From contig JAKOPT010000020.1 of NCBI GenBank assembly GCA_029778715.1, forward strand, positions 1 to 64,000: a stretch of DNA of 64,000 bases. Reading direction: 5' to 3'. Position numbers and translations under genes: made by a program. Numbering within the stretch: the first letter of the stretch is position 1; every line of letters begins with the position of its first letter. Below, one piece after another: positions 31,713 to 46,078 of the stretch. This stretch comes from Actinomycetes bacterium. Its GTDB lineage: Bacteria > Actinomycetota > Actinomycetes > Actinomycetales > Dermatophilaceae. Under the pieces are notes generated by a model. It saw nothing but the letters and a program-made list of their open reading frames with translations. It did not search any database and was not told the origin of the DNA.

Positions 31713-32126
31713 ATGGCTGCCCGCACCAAGGCCCGCAAGGCCGCCCTCGATCTGCTCTTCGAGGCCGACCAGCGCGGTGTCAACGTCGCCGAACTGCTGA
31801 GCCAACGCCTCGCCGTACCGGTCGGGCAGGCCCCGGTGCGCGACTACACCGCCACCTTGGTCCGGGGCGTCGTCGACCACTGGGTCGAGATCAACGACCT
31901 CATCACCACCTGGGCCCAGGGCTGGACCCTCGACCGGATGCCGGCCGTCGACCGCGCCATTTTGCGGTTGGGCACCTTCGAGGTCGGGTATGCCGCCGAC
32001 GTCCCCGAGTCGGTCGCCATCAGCGAGTGGGTGGGGTTGGCCACCGAGTTGTCCACCGACGAGAGCCCCAAGTTCGTCAACGGGCTGCTCGCCCGGATCG
32101 CCGAGATCAAACCCACCCTCGTCTAG
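31713..32126 (+). CDS. nusB: Transcription antitermination factor NusB
   Basis: 137 residues, all-helical. Family segments ARKAALDLLFEADQRG, the RNA/NusE surface, MPAVDRAILRLGTFEV (about 80) and SPKFVNGLLARIAE at the end. With NusE it binds boxA of rRNA leaders. efp-nusB adjacency is typical. Stop TAG. Confidence 0.92.
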   Translation: MAARTKARKAALDLLFEADQRGVNVAELLSQRLAVPVGQAPVRDYTATLVRGVVDHWVEINDLITTWAQGWTLDRMPAVDRAILRLGTFEVGYAADVPESVAISEWVGLATELSTDESPKFVNGLLARIAEIKPTLV

Positions 32127-32185
32127 GGCACGGCCGGGCGCGAGGAGTCGGCCGTGATCGCGCTGGGGGCGCCGGATCGCGATGA

Positions 32186-33830
<1,645 letters not shown>

Positions 33831-33834
<4 letters not shown>

Positions 33835-35144
33835 GCGCGCTGGTCATCAAGGGTGCCACCGCGTATGCCGCGGGCTTGCCGACGCAGGGTCGCCCGGGCG
33901 ACGTCGTCGTCGTCGACGGGGTGGTCACCGATCTCGACGCGGCGGCGGTGCCGCGCAACGCCGACGTCATCGACGCCGACGGCCTCGTCCTGCTGCCCGG
34001 GCTGGTCGACATCCACACCCACCTGCGCGAACCCGGACGTGAGGACGCCGAGACGATTGCCTCGGGGTCGGCCGCGGCGGCCGTCGGTGGGTTCACCGCG
34101 GTGCTCGCGATGGCCAATACCACCCCGGTCACCGACACCGCCGAAGCCGCCGAGCGGATTCTCGACCTCGGGCGCAGCGTCGGCCTCGTCGACGTCCAAC
34201 CCATCGGGGCAGTCACCCACGACCTTGCCGGGCAGCAACTCGCCGAACTCGGCCTCATGCACCGCTCGCGCGCGCAGGTGCGCGTCTTCTCCGACGACGG
34301 CCACTGCGTCGGCGACGCGCGTCTCATGCGCCGCGCCCTCGAATACATTCGCTCCTTCGGGGGCGTCATCTCCCAGCACAGCCAGGACCCGTCCCTGGCC
34401 GGGCCCAGCGCCTGCTGTCACGAGGGTGAACTCTCCGGGCGGCTCGGGCTGCCCGGCTGGCCGGCCGCGGCCGAGTCGGTCGTCATCGCCCGCGATGCTC
34501 AACTCGCGCGGCATACCGGCAGCCGGGTCCACGTCGCCCACGTGAGCACCGCCGAAGGGGTGGAGGTGATCCGCTGGGCCAAGGCGCGCGGCATACCGAT
34601 CACCGCGGAGGCGACGCCGCATCACCTGGCGCTCACCGTCGAGCAGGTGCGCACCTACGACCCCGTCTTCAAGGTGAACCCGCCGCTGCGGCCCATCGAG
34701 GACGTCGAAGCGGTCCGCGCCGCGCTCGCCGACGGCACCATCGACGCGGTCGCGACTGACCACGCCCCGCACGCCCGGCACGACAAGGAGCACGCCTTCG
34801 TCGACGCCGCGTTCGGGATGCTCGGCCTGGAGACGGCCCTGGCGGTCGTCGCCCACGTCATGGTCGAGGGCGGCCCGTTCGGCTGGGCCGACGTCGCCCG
34901 GGTCATGTCGAGCGCCCCCGCGGCCATCGCGGGGCTGCCCGGCCACGGGCGCCCCATCGCGCCCGGCGAACCCGCCAACCTCGTCCTCATCGACCCCGCG
35001 GCGAGCCGCACCGTCGACCGCGACACCTCGATGTCCTTGTCCCGCAACAACCCGTGGCACGGTCGAACCTTCGCCGCGGGCGTGTACGCCACGATCCTGC
35101 GCGGTCGCGTCACCGCCCGGGAAGGAGTCCCCACCTCATGCTGA
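33831..35144 (+). CDS. pyrC: Dihydroorotase (class I)
   Basis: 437 residues, amidohydrolase barrel. Zinc ligands in [10 protein letters not shown] (about 60), His in ISQHSQDPS and [10 protein letters not shown], and catalytic Asp in ATDHAPH near 307. Three octamer copies (33863, 34509, 34589) fall in three different reading phases of this single gene, coding AYA, RHT and GIP. Confidence 0.94.
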
Positions 35145-36276
35145 CCCAGCGCGAACCGGCCGTCCTCATCCTCGAAGACGGCCGGACCTTCATCGGCGGG
35201 GCCTACGGCCATGTCGGGTCCACGGTCGGGGAGGCGGTCTTCTCCACCGGCATGACCGGCTACCAGGAGACCCTCACCGACCCCAGCTACCACCGGCAGG
35301 TCGTCGTCATGACCGCCCCGCACATCGGCAACACCGGCTGGAACGACGAGGACGACGAGTCCTCCCGGATCTGGGTCGCCGGCTACGTCGTGCGCGATCC
35401 CGCGCTGCGGCCGAGCAACTGGCGTTCGCGGCGCTCCCTGGAGAGCGAACTCGACGCCCAGGGCGTCGTCGGCATCTGTGACCTCGACACCCGGGCCCTG
35501 ACCCGGCACCTGCGCGAGCGAGGCGCGATGCGGGTTGGCATCTTCTCCGGCGAGGCGGCCACCCGGTCCCGGGAGGAGTTGCTCACCCGGGTCATCGACT
35601 CGCCGCCGATGGCGGGGTCGGCGTTGGCCGCGCAGGTCGCCACCAAGGAGCCGTATGCCGTGCCCGCGGTGGGGGAGAGGCGGTTCACCGTGGCGGCCCT
35701 CGACCTGGGCATCAAGGCGATGACGCCGGCCCTGATGGCCCAGCGCGGCATCGAGGTGCACGTGCTGCCGGCGACTGCCACCTTCGCGGACATCGAGGCG
35801 GTCCACCCCGACGGGGTGTTCTTCTCCAATGGGCCGGGCGACCCGGCGACGGCCGATCACGAGGTCGGGGTGCTGCGCGAGGTGCTCGCCGCCGGGCTGC
35901 CCTACTTCGGCATCTGCTTCGGCAACCAGATCTTCGGGCGGGCCCTGGGCCTGGGCACCTACAAGCTCAAGTACGGTCACCGTGGCATCAACCAACCGGT
36001 CCTGGACCGGAGCACCGGCAAGGTCGAGGTGACGGCGCACAACCACGGGTTCGCCGTCGACGCCCCCCTCGACGGCGACGTCGAGACGCCCTACGGCGCG
36101 GCCCGGGTCAGCCACGTCTGCCTCAACGACGACGTCGTCGAGGGCCTCGAACTGCGCGACGCATCGGGCCGGTTACGGGCGTTCTCGGTGCAGTACCACC
36201 CGGAGGCGGCGGCCGGACCGCACGACGCGGCATACCTCTTCGACCGATTCGTCTCGCTGCTGGAAGGGGCGAAGTA

Positions 36277-36277
<1 letters not shown>
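35138..36277 (+). CDS. carA: Carbamoyl-phosphate synthase small (glutaminase) subunit
   Basis: 379 residues. Class I amidotransferase with catalytic Cys in [11 protein letters not shown] (about 255) and His/Glu in [12 protein letters not shown] (about 352). Releases ammonia from glutamine to CarB. ATG at 35138 follows GAAGGAG (35121-35127) and overlaps the end of pyrC; its TAA stop shares a base with the carB start. Confidence 0.94.
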
Positions 36278-39614
<3,337 letters not shown>

Positions 39615-39618
<4 letters not shown>

Positions 39619-40481
39619 GCGGGCCGGCGCAGACCCGCGGCCCGCTCGTGACCAACGAGGTCGTCGGGGCCTATCACCGGCTCACCATCGCCGCCCCCGG
39701 GGTCGCCGATGCCGCGGCGCCCGGGCAGTTCGTCGCGGTCGCCGTCGGCGGGCCCACCTCGGCCCAGTTGTTGCGCCGCTGCTTCTCGCTGCACGCGGTG
39801 AGCGCCGAGGACGGGGGCCGCCTCGCGGTCGTCGTCGCGGCCAAGGGCGCGGGCACCCAGTGGTTGACGGCGCTGCGGCCCGGCGATCTCGTCGACGTCG
39901 TCGCCCCGCTGGGCCGGCCGTTTCCGCTGCCCGACGAACCCTGCGCCTGTGTGCTCGTCGGTGGCGGCTACGGCTCGGCCCCGCTGTTCTGGCTGGCCGA
40001 GGTGCTCCGCGCCCGCGGCTGCCGGGTCGAGATGATCCTGGGCGCGGGCAGCGCCGACCGGCTCTACGGGGTCGAGGAGGCCGGTCGGGTCGCCGATGCG
40101 GTCCACGTGACCACCGACGACGGCTCACTGGGCCGGCGCGGCTGGGTGAGCGAGGTGTTGCCCGAGGTCATCGAGCGCACCGGCGCCCGGTACGCCTACG
40201 CCTGCGGGCCGATGGGCATGCTCGCGGCGGTGACCGAGGTGGCCACCGCGCACGAGGCCACGGCATACGTCGCCGTCGAGGAATCGATGGCGTGCGGGAT
40301 CGGGGTGTGCATGACGTGCGTGTTGCCGGTGCGCCGCGATGACGGGGTGACCGCGATGGTGCGCTCGTGCGTGGACGGTCCGGTGTTCCGGGGCGACCAG
40401 GTGCGCTGGGACGCCTACGCCGACGGGGTATGCCGGGTGCCCGCCGACGCACTCGGCGCCCCCCGGCCCGGAGGGCACTGA
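39615..40481 (+). CDS. pyrK: Dihydroorotate dehydrogenase electron-transfer subunit PyrK
   Basis: 288 residues, ferredoxin-reductase family. FAD-binding part with [10 protein letters not shown], nucleotide-binding [16 protein letters not shown], and a C-terminal 2Fe-2S cysteine cluster CGIGVCMTC with a further Cys in VRSCVDG. With the adjacent class 1B PyrD it would pass electrons to NAD. GTG start overlaps carB. Confidence 0.92.
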
Positions 40482-40482
40482 G

Positions 40483-41442
40483 ATGGCCGACCTGACGACC
40501 CGCCTGGGGTCGGTGACCCTGCCCAACCCGATCCTCACCGCGTCCGGATGCGCTGCCAACGGGCGCGAACTGCACCACTTCGTCGACCTCACCGGGCTCG
40601 GGGCGTTCGTCACCAAGACCGTCATGGCCGACCCGCGCGCCGGACGGCCCACCCCGCGGATGGCCGAGACCCCGAGCGGCATGCTCAACTCGATCGGCCT
40701 CCAGGGCCCGGGCATCGCCGCCTTCCTCGATCACGACCTCACCTGGCTGGCCTCGGTGGGCGCGCGCGTCATCGTGTCCATCGCGGGCAACACCGCGGCC
40801 GAGTTCGCCACCGTCGCCCGAGCCCTCGCCGCGCACCCCGCGTTCGGGTGTGTCGTCGGGGTCGAAATCAACATCTCCTGCCCCAACGTGGCCAACCGTG
40901 GTCTGGTCTTCGCCTGCGACGCGGTGAGTTCACGCGAGGTCATCACCCTCGTCACCGCCGAACTGCCCCCTCAGACACCGACATTCGCCAAACTCACCCC
41001 TGACGTCACCGATATCGTCGCGATCGCCGACGCCGCGCTCGACGCCGGTGCCCGAGGGCTCACCCTCATCAACACCCTCCTCGGCATCGTCATCGACACC
41101 GACCGGATGCGCCCCCAACTCGCCGGGGTCACCGGCGGGCTGTCCGGGCCGGCGATCCGCCCGGTCGCGGTCCGCGCCATTTGGCAGGTGTATGCCGCGA
41201 TGCTCGAAGACCGTCTACCCACCGTCCCGATCCTCGGGGTCGGGGGAGTGCGCACCGGGCGCGACGCCCTCGAACTGCTTGCCGCCGGGGCCGCGGCGGT
41301 CCAGGTGGGCACCGCGACCTTCAACGACCCGAGCGCGCCCGGCCGGGTCCGGGACGAACTCGACGCCGCCCTCGACGAGCGCGGCTTCACCAGTGTCGGC
41401 GAGGTCGTCGGCCTGGCCCACGAGCGGAAGGTGCGGCTATGA
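40483..41442 (+). CDS. pyrD: Dihydroorotate dehydrogenase, class 1B catalytic subunit
   Basis: 319 residues, FMN barrel. Substrate-loop segment GMLNSIGLQGPG, NISCPNVANRG with class 1B Cys region, and the FMN phosphate site GVGGVRTGRDALELLAAGAAAVQVGTA near the C-terminus. The neighbouring pyrK supports class 1B (NAD-linked, cytosolic) rather than the quinone-linked class 2 enzyme found in mycobacteria. Confidence 0.93.
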   Translation: MADLTTRLGSVTLPNPILTASGCAANGRELHHFVDLTGLGAFVTKTVMADPRAGRPTPRMAETPSGMLNSIGLQGPGIAAFLDHDLTWLASVGARVIVSIAGNTAAEFATVARALAAHPAFGCVVGVEINISCPNVANRGLVFACDAVSSREVITLVTAELPPQTPTFAKLTPDVTDIVAIADAALDAGARGLTLINTLLGIVIDTDRMRPQLAGVTGGLSGPAIRPVAVRAIWQVYAAMLEDRLPTVPILGVGGVRTGRDALELLAAGAAAVQVGTATFNDPSAPGRVRDELDAALDERGFTSVGEVVGLAHERKVRL

Positions 41443-42401
41443 GCGCGACGAGCGGCGCGGCATACCCGGGATTCGGGGCCCGGCTGGGGGAGGCGATGGC
41501 AACCCACGGGCCGTTGTGCGCCGGAGTCGACCCGCATCGTGGACTCCTCGAGAGCTGGGGTCTGGCCTACGACCTCGCCGGGCTCGAACGGTTCGCGATG
41601 ACCTGCGTCGAGGCCTTTGCCGGGGAAGTGGCGTGCGTCAAGCCGCAGTCGGCGTTCTTCGAGGTGTTCGGCGCGCGGGGGATCGAGGTGCTGGAGCGGA
41701 CGACGGCGGCGTTCCGTGATGCCGGGACGATCGTCATCCTCGACGTCAAACGCGGCGACATCGGGACCACGATGGCGGCGTATGCCGAGGCGTTCCTCGC
41801 CGACGACGCCCCCGGCGCCGTCGACGCCATCACCCTCAGCCCCTATCTCGGCTACGGCTCGCTGCGGCCGGCGATCGACCTGGCGGCCCGCACCGGGCGC
41901 GGCGTGTTCGTCCTCGCCCTCACCTCCAACCCCGAGGGGCCCCCGCTCCAACACGCGCGGATGCCCGAGGGCAGCGTCGCCGGCAGCATCGTCGAGGGCG
42001 CGCGGGACGACAACGCCCCGGCGGCGGCCCGCGGCGAACTCGGCCACGTGGGCCTGGTCATCGGGGCCACGGTCGGCACGGCCGTCACCGATCTCGGGCT
42101 CGATCTCGCCGCCAGTGCCGCCCCCATTCTCGCGCCCGGCCTTGGGGCGCAAGGGGCCACGGCGGCGGACCTGCACCGGGTCTTCGGCGCCGCCCTACCG
42201 CAGGTCGTGGCCAACTCCTCGCGCGGCATCCTCGGCGCCGGCTCCTCGGTGGCGGCGCTGCGACACGCGGCCCGCCGCGAATCCGAGGTGCTTCGCGAGC
42301 TCTTGGCCGGGGACGGCGAGGCGACCGGGCACCCCCGCGAGACCCGACCGCCACACCGCGCCCCCTCCCATGCCCGCCCCGGGCCGCCAGGATGGCTATA
42401 G
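41439..42401 (+). CDS. pyrF: Orotidine 5'-phosphate decarboxylase, type 2
   Basis: 320 residues, longer than type 1 enzymes (about 230-240). Catalytic DVKRGDIGTT with the Lys/Asp network (about 104-113), GVDPHRGLLESWG at the start, KPQSAFFEVFG. ATG overlaps the pyrD stop. Last step to UMP and last gene of the operon. Its TAG stop is inside the -10 box of the next gene. Confidence 0.93.
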   Translation: MSATSGAAYPGFGARLGEAMATHGPLCAGVDPHRGLLESWGLAYDLAGLERFAMTCVEAFAGEVACVKPQSAFFEVFGARGIEVLERTTAAFRDAGTIVILDVKRGDIGTTMAAYAEAFLADDAPGAVDAITLSPYLGYGSLRPAIDLAARTGRGVFVLALTSNPEGPPLQHARMPEGSVAGSIVEGARDDNAPAAARGELGHVGLVIGATVGTAVTDLGLDLAASAAPILAPGLGAQGATAADLHRVFGAALPQVVANSSRGILGAGSSVAALRHAARRESEVLRELLAGDGEATGHPRETRPPHRAPSHARPGPPGWL

Positions 42402-42402
42402 T
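42397..42402 (+). promoter_or_regulatory. -10 element of mihF (TATAGT)
   Basis: TATAGT is the closest match to a consensus -10 in the window. It includes the TAG stop of pyrF (42399-42401). Predicted start near 42409, leader about 56 nt. Confidence 0.6.
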
Positions 42403-42464
42403 CGCTGCCCAAGGGGCGTCGACGGGGCGCCTGTCGTCGCGCATCGAAGACAAGGACGGGGACT

Positions 42465-42779
42465 GTGGCACTTCCCACGCTGACACCGGAGCAGCGCAAT
42501 GCCGCGCTACGCAAGGCCGCCGAGGCGCGGCGCGAGCGGGCGGCGGTCAAGAACCGGCTCAAGTACGCCCAGGGTTCGCTCGCGGAGGTGATCGAGGCGG
42601 GCCGCACCAACGAGGTCATCGGCAAGATGCGCGTCTCGGCGCTGCTGGAGTCGCTCCCGGGGGTGGGGCCGATCAAGGCGGCCCATCTCATGAAGGAGAT
42701 CGGGATCAGCGAAACCCGTCGGGTGCGCGGCCTGGGCCAGCACCAAGTGGCCGCGCTCCTCGAGCGCTTCGGCAACTGA
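42465..42779 (+). CDS. mihF: Actinobacterial integration host factor (mIHF)
   Basis: 104 residues, the usual short form. A long helix of charged residues ([23 protein letters not shown] is split across about 12-34) is followed by a helix-hairpin-helix-like [19 protein letters not shown] (about 64-82). It bends DNA and organises the nucleoid, and is essential in mycobacteria. GTG start after AAGGACGGGG. The place before gmk and rpoZ is conserved. Confidence 0.92.
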   Translation: MALPTLTPEQRNAALRKAAEARRERAAVKNRLKYAQGSLAEVIEAGRTNEVIGKMRVSALLESLPGVGPIKAAHLMKEIGISETRRVRGLGQHQVAALLERFGN

Positions 42780-42789
42780 GCGGGTTCGG

Positions 42790-43356
42790 ATGCGGTTGAC
42801 CGTCCTGGCCGGACCGACGGCCGTCGGCAAGGGGACCGTGGCCGCCGAGGTTCGTCGCCGCTACCCCGAGGTGTGGTTCAGCGTGTCGGCGACCACCCGC
42901 GCCCCGCGTCCGGGTGAGATCGACGGCGTCCACTACTTCTTCGTCTCCGACGCCGACTTCGACGCCATGGTCGAGCGCGGCGAGATGCTCGAGTGGGCAG
43001 TCGTCCACGGCAGGGCCAAGTACGGCACGCCCCGGGGGCCGGTCGAGGCGGCCTTGGCCAATGGTCGGCTCGCGCTCTTGGAAATCGACCTCCAGGGGGC
43101 CCGCCAGGTGCGGGCGAGTATGCCGCAGGCGCACTTCGTCTTTCTCGCCCCGCCGTCGTGGGAGGACCTCGTCGAGCGGCTCGTCGGGCGAGGCACCGAA
43201 ACCGCGGAGGAACGGGACCGGCGACTGGCCACGGCCCGCGTCGAGTTGGCGGCGGCCGACGAGTTCGACACGACCATCGTCAACGACGATGTCGAGCGTG
43301 CCGCCGAGGACCTCGTATCATTGATGAGATCCTCCCCCAACGGAAACGAGCCCTGA
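42790..43356 (+). CDS. gmk: Guanylate kinase
   Basis: 188 residues. P-loop variant [10 protein letters not shown] (about 8-17), GMP-binding Ser/Arg in [19 protein letters not shown], and [13 protein letters not shown]. Phosphorylates GMP and dGMP. The P-loop lacks the usual GPSGxGK second Gly (PTAVGK), as seen in several actinobacterial Gmk proteins. Confidence 0.92.
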   Translation: MRLTVLAGPTAVGKGTVAAEVRRRYPEVWFSVSATTRAPRPGEIDGVHYFFVSDADFDAMVERGEMLEWAVVHGRAKYGTPRGPVEAALANGRLALLEIDLQGARQVRASMPQAHFVFLAPPSWEDLVERLVGRGTETAEERDRRLATARVELAAADEFDTTIVNDDVERAAEDLVSLMRSSPNGNEP

Positions 43357-43359
43357 CGC

Positions 43360-43623
43360 ATGTCTGGAACCAAGGCCAACCCCATCGGCATCACCAACCC
43401 GCCGATCGACGAGCTCCTCGAGCAGGCCGACTCCAAGTACGCCCTCGTGCTCTACTCCGCCAAGCGGGCCCGCCAGATCAACGCCTACTACGCCCAGCTC
43501 CAGGAGGGCCTGCTCGAGTACGTCGGGCCCCTGGTGGACTCCGAGGTGCACGAGAAGCCGCTGTCCATCGCGCTGCGTGAGATCAACGGCGGGCTCTTGA
43601 CCGCCGAGCCGATCGAGGACTGA
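43360..43623 (+). CDS. rpoZ: RNA polymerase omega subunit
   Basis: 87 residues. [27 protein letters not shown] carries the conserved omega core (split here: PPIDELLE at about 13, [16 protein letters not shown] at about 26), and the tail [10 protein letters not shown] is typical. Binds the beta' subunit. Starts 3 nt after gmk. Confidence 0.93.
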   Translation: MSGTKANPIGITNPPIDELLEQADSKYALVLYSAKRARQINAYYAQLQEGLLEYVGPLVDSEVHEKPLSIALREINGGLLTAEPIED

Positions 43624-43630
43624 GCCGGCC

Positions 43631-44956
43631 ATGCGGGTCGTCCTCGGGGTGGCCGGCGGCATCGCGGCGTACAAGGCCGCCTCGCTGCTGCGGCTGTTCA
43701 CCGAGGCCGGCCACGACGTCACCGTCGTGCCCACGGCCGCGGCCCTGAATTTCGTCGGGGCCGCCACCTGGGCCGCCCTGTCGGGCAAACCGGTGCACAC
43801 CGACGTCTGGTCCGACATCACCGAGGTGCCCCATGTGCGACTGGGGCAAAGCGCCGACCTGGTCATGGTGGCGCCGGCGACCGCCGACCTGATCGCCCGG
43901 GCCGCGACCGGGCAGGCCGACGACCTGCTCACCAATGTGCTGCTGACGGCCCGCTGCCCGGTCGTGATGGCACCGGCGATGCACACCGAGATGTGGGAGC
44001 ATCCCGCGACCCAGGCCAACATTGCGACCCTGTCCGAGCGGGGGGTGCACATCGTCCCGCCCGCCTCGGGTCGCCTCACCGGCAAGGACAGCGGCCCGGG
44101 TCGCCTGCCCGAACCCGACGACCTGTATGCCGTGGCCGCCCGCCTGCTCGCCGCACCGGTCACCCCTTTCCCGCCTGAACCGCCCAACGTCCACTTCGCA
44201 CCCCAACAGTTCGGGGGCGAACCGCCCCTTTCCCACCGCAAGCCCGACGCGACCCCGCTCCCCGTCCCGGACGCTCCCAGCCCATCGAGGTTGGCGGACC
44301 GGCATGTCGTGGTCTCCGCCGGTGGCACCCGCGAGCCCCTCGACCCGGTCCGATTCCTGGGCAACCGCTCCTCGGGCAAGCAGGGCTACGCGCTCGCCGA
44401 GGCGGCCGTGGCACGCGGTGCGCGCGTAACCCTCGTGACGACCGTCGAGCGGCCGGTGCCCCCCGGGGTGCGGACGATCTCGGTGGAGACCGCGCTGGAG
44501 ATGCGCGCGGCCATGCACGAAGCGGCCGACGACGCCGACGTCCTCGTCATGGCCGCCGCGGTCGCCGACTTCCGCCCGGCCGAGTTCGCCGCGCACAAGA
44601 TCAAGAAGACCGCCGGCACCGATGACGCCCCCGAGATCGCCCTCGTGCGCAATCCCGACATCCTCGCCGAACTCGTTGAGCGCCGCGGGCCGGGTCGCTC
44701 CCCGGTGATCGTCGGCTTCGCGGCCGAAACCGGCGACGACACCGCGAGCGTCCTCGACCACGGGCGGGCCAAACTCGCCCGCAAGGGGTGCGACCTGCTC
44801 GTCGTCAACGAGGTGGGGGTCGACAAGACCTTCGGGCGCGACGACAACCTCGTCCACATCCTCCGGGCGGACAGCGACGCGGTCACCGATGTGGGACCCG
44901 CCCCCAAGTCCGAGATCGCCGATGCGGTCATGGCCCAGGTCGAGTCGCTGCTCTGA
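43631..44956 (+). CDS. coaBC: Bifunctional CoaBC (PPCDC / PPCS) with expanded linker
   Basis: 441 residues. CoaC flavoprotein half (about 1-178, GGIAAYKAASLLR, VMVAPATADLIA, APAMHTEMW) decarboxylates phosphopantothenoylcysteine; CoaB half (about 220-441, VVVSAGGTREPLDPVRFL, NRSSGKQGYALA, AHKIKK) makes that intermediate with CTP. The linker (about 178-217) is unusually Pro-rich (FPPEPPNVHFAPQQFGGEPP) and is coded by a copy of an 85-bp repeat also found between genes at 55.5 kb. The frame is intact through it. Confidence 0.92.
   Translation: MRVVLGVAGGIAAYKAASLLRLFTEAGHDVTVVPTAAALNFVGAATWAALSGKPVHTDVWSDITEVPHVRLGQSADLVMVAPATADLIARAATGQADDLLTNVLLTARCPVVMAPAMHTEMWEHPATQANIATLSERGVHIVPPASGRLTGKDSGPGRLPEPDDLYAVAARLLAAPVTPFPPEPPNVHFAPQQFGGEPPLSHRKPDATPLPVPDAPSPSRLADRHVVVSAGGTREPLDPVRFLGNRSSGKQGYALAEAAVARGARVTLVTTVERPVPPGVRTISVETALEMRAAMHEAADDADVLVMAAAVADFRPAEFAAHKIKKTAGTDDAPEIALVRNPDILAELVERRGPGRSPVIVGFAAETGDDTASVLDHGRAKLARKGCDLLVVNEVGVDKTFGRDDNLVHILRADSDAVTDVGPAPKSEIADAVMAQVESLL
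44161..44249 (+). repeat. Copy A of a palindromic dispersed repeat, inside coaBC
   Basis: The reverse complement of about 55473-55556 aligns over the whole stretch: shared blocks are TCCCGCCTGAACCG, CACTTCGC, CGGGG-CGAA, and TTTCCCAC with AAGCC at the far side. Identity is roughly three quarters by eye, with the palindrome degraded here (TTCGCACCCC / CGGGGGCGAA). It is read in frame as the CoaC-CoaB linker. Confidence 0.75.
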
Positions 44957-44971
44957 CCCGCTACGTGTGGC

Positions 44972-45003
44972 GGTGCCCCGGGGCCTAGCGGCCCCGGGGC
45001 ACC
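44972..45003. terminator. Bidirectional terminator hairpin
   Basis: GGTGCCCCGGGGCC (44972-44985) and GGCCCCGGGGCACC (44990-45003) make a perfect 14-bp stem with loop TAGC, in the short gap between the converging coaBC and DivIVA-like genes. It can serve both strands. Confidence 0.82.
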
Positions 45004-45013
45004 ATGAGCCGGG

Positions 45014-46078
45014 TCAGGAGTTCTGGGCGTGCCCCGGCTCGCCGTCGGGGGCCTGCTCCGCAGCCCCCTGGCCATGACCGGCCTCTTCGTGGCCCTGATC
45101 GGAGTTCGCTGCCGCCGGGGACTCGCTCGCGGCTTCCGACCCCGTGTGGGATTCGCCGGTGCCCGGCGCCAGATCGGCGGAGGCACCGCTCACGTTGGCC
45201 AGCATGGTGCGAACGTTGCTCAGTTGGGCGGCGATGGTGTCGCGGCGCGCGCTCACCGCCGCCAGTTCGCGCTCGGACTCGCGCCGAACCCGGTCGGCAT
45301 GGGAGCGGGCTTCGGCCACAAGGTGGGCGGCCTGCTCTTGTGCCTCGCCGAGCATCCGCGCGGCCTTCTCGGCCTTCGTAGACCGGTCGGCTTCGGCCTC
45401 CCGGCCCAGGGTCTCGACCTGATCCTGCAAAGCCGCCAACTGGCTCTCGTGCTCGCGCAGCTGGGCGGTGAAGTCCGCGTCCGCCTTGTCACGGCGGGCG
45501 ATCAACTTCGCTTCGTGGTCGAGTGCCGCCGCCGCCGCTTGAGCGCGCTGACTCTCGACGTACGCGTCCGCCTCTGCGCGGCGCGCCGAGGCCTCCCGGG
45601 TGGCCTCCTCGATCAGTGAGTCCGCGTGTGCCTTGGCCTGGCTCGTGACCTCGTTCGCGGCGAGGTCAGCCCGGGACCGGGTCTCCTCGGCATACCGGTC
45701 GGCTTCGGCGCGGACCCGGTCACTGTGCGTGGTCGCGGCGGTGACTGCTTCCTCGGCGGCCGTGGTCGCCTTGTCCCGGATCGCCGCGGCCTCTTCGTCG
45801 GCGAGGGCGAGCATCTGGCCGACCCGGGCCCCGAGGTCGGTGAACTTCGGGGTGACAGCCCGCCTGGCGGCCTGCTTGAGTTCAGTGATCTTCGCCTGGT
45901 GCGCAGCCACCTGCCCCGCGAGAGCGGCGTGTGATTGCTGGGCCTTGGCCAGTTCCACACTCACCCCGGCCGTCTCCTGCTGGGCCGCCTCGACGGCCGC
46001 GCGCAGTTGGGCGACGTAGTGGTCGACCTGGGAGGGGTCGTAGCCCCGGAAAACGGTCGGGAACTCAGGGCTGCTCAT
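45014..46078 (-). CDS. DivIVA-domain coiled-coil protein
   Basis: 354 residues. The N-terminus (FPTVFRGYDPSQVDHYVAQL) is a DivIVA/GpsB-type membrane-curvature motif, followed by about 240 residues of nearly unbroken Ala/Glu/Arg coiled coil with heptads, and a 50-residue Gly/Glu/Ser-rich tail. It resembles actinobacterial DivIVA-related cytoskeletal proteins (Scy/FilP-type or Wag31 paralogues) that organise poles or septa; the exact role is unknown. GGAG lies 6 nt before the ATG. Transcribed towards coaBC and divergent from metK. Confidence 0.83.
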   Translation of the reverse strand: MSSPEFPTVFRGYDPSQVDHYVAQLRAAVEAAQQETAGVSVELAKAQQSHAALAGQVAAHQAKITELKQAARRAVTPKFTDLGARVGQMLALADEEAAAIRDKATTAAEEAVTAATTHSDRVRAEADRYAEETRSRADLAANEVTSQAKAHADSLIEEATREASARRAEADAYVESQRAQAAAAALDHEAKLIARRDKADADFTAQLREHESQLAALQDQVETLGREAEADRSTKAEKAARMLGEAQEQAAHLVAEARSHADRVRRESERELAAVSARRDTIAAQLSNVRTMLANVSGASADLAPGTGESHTGSEAASESPAAANSDQGHEEAGHGQGAAEQAPDGEPGHAQNS

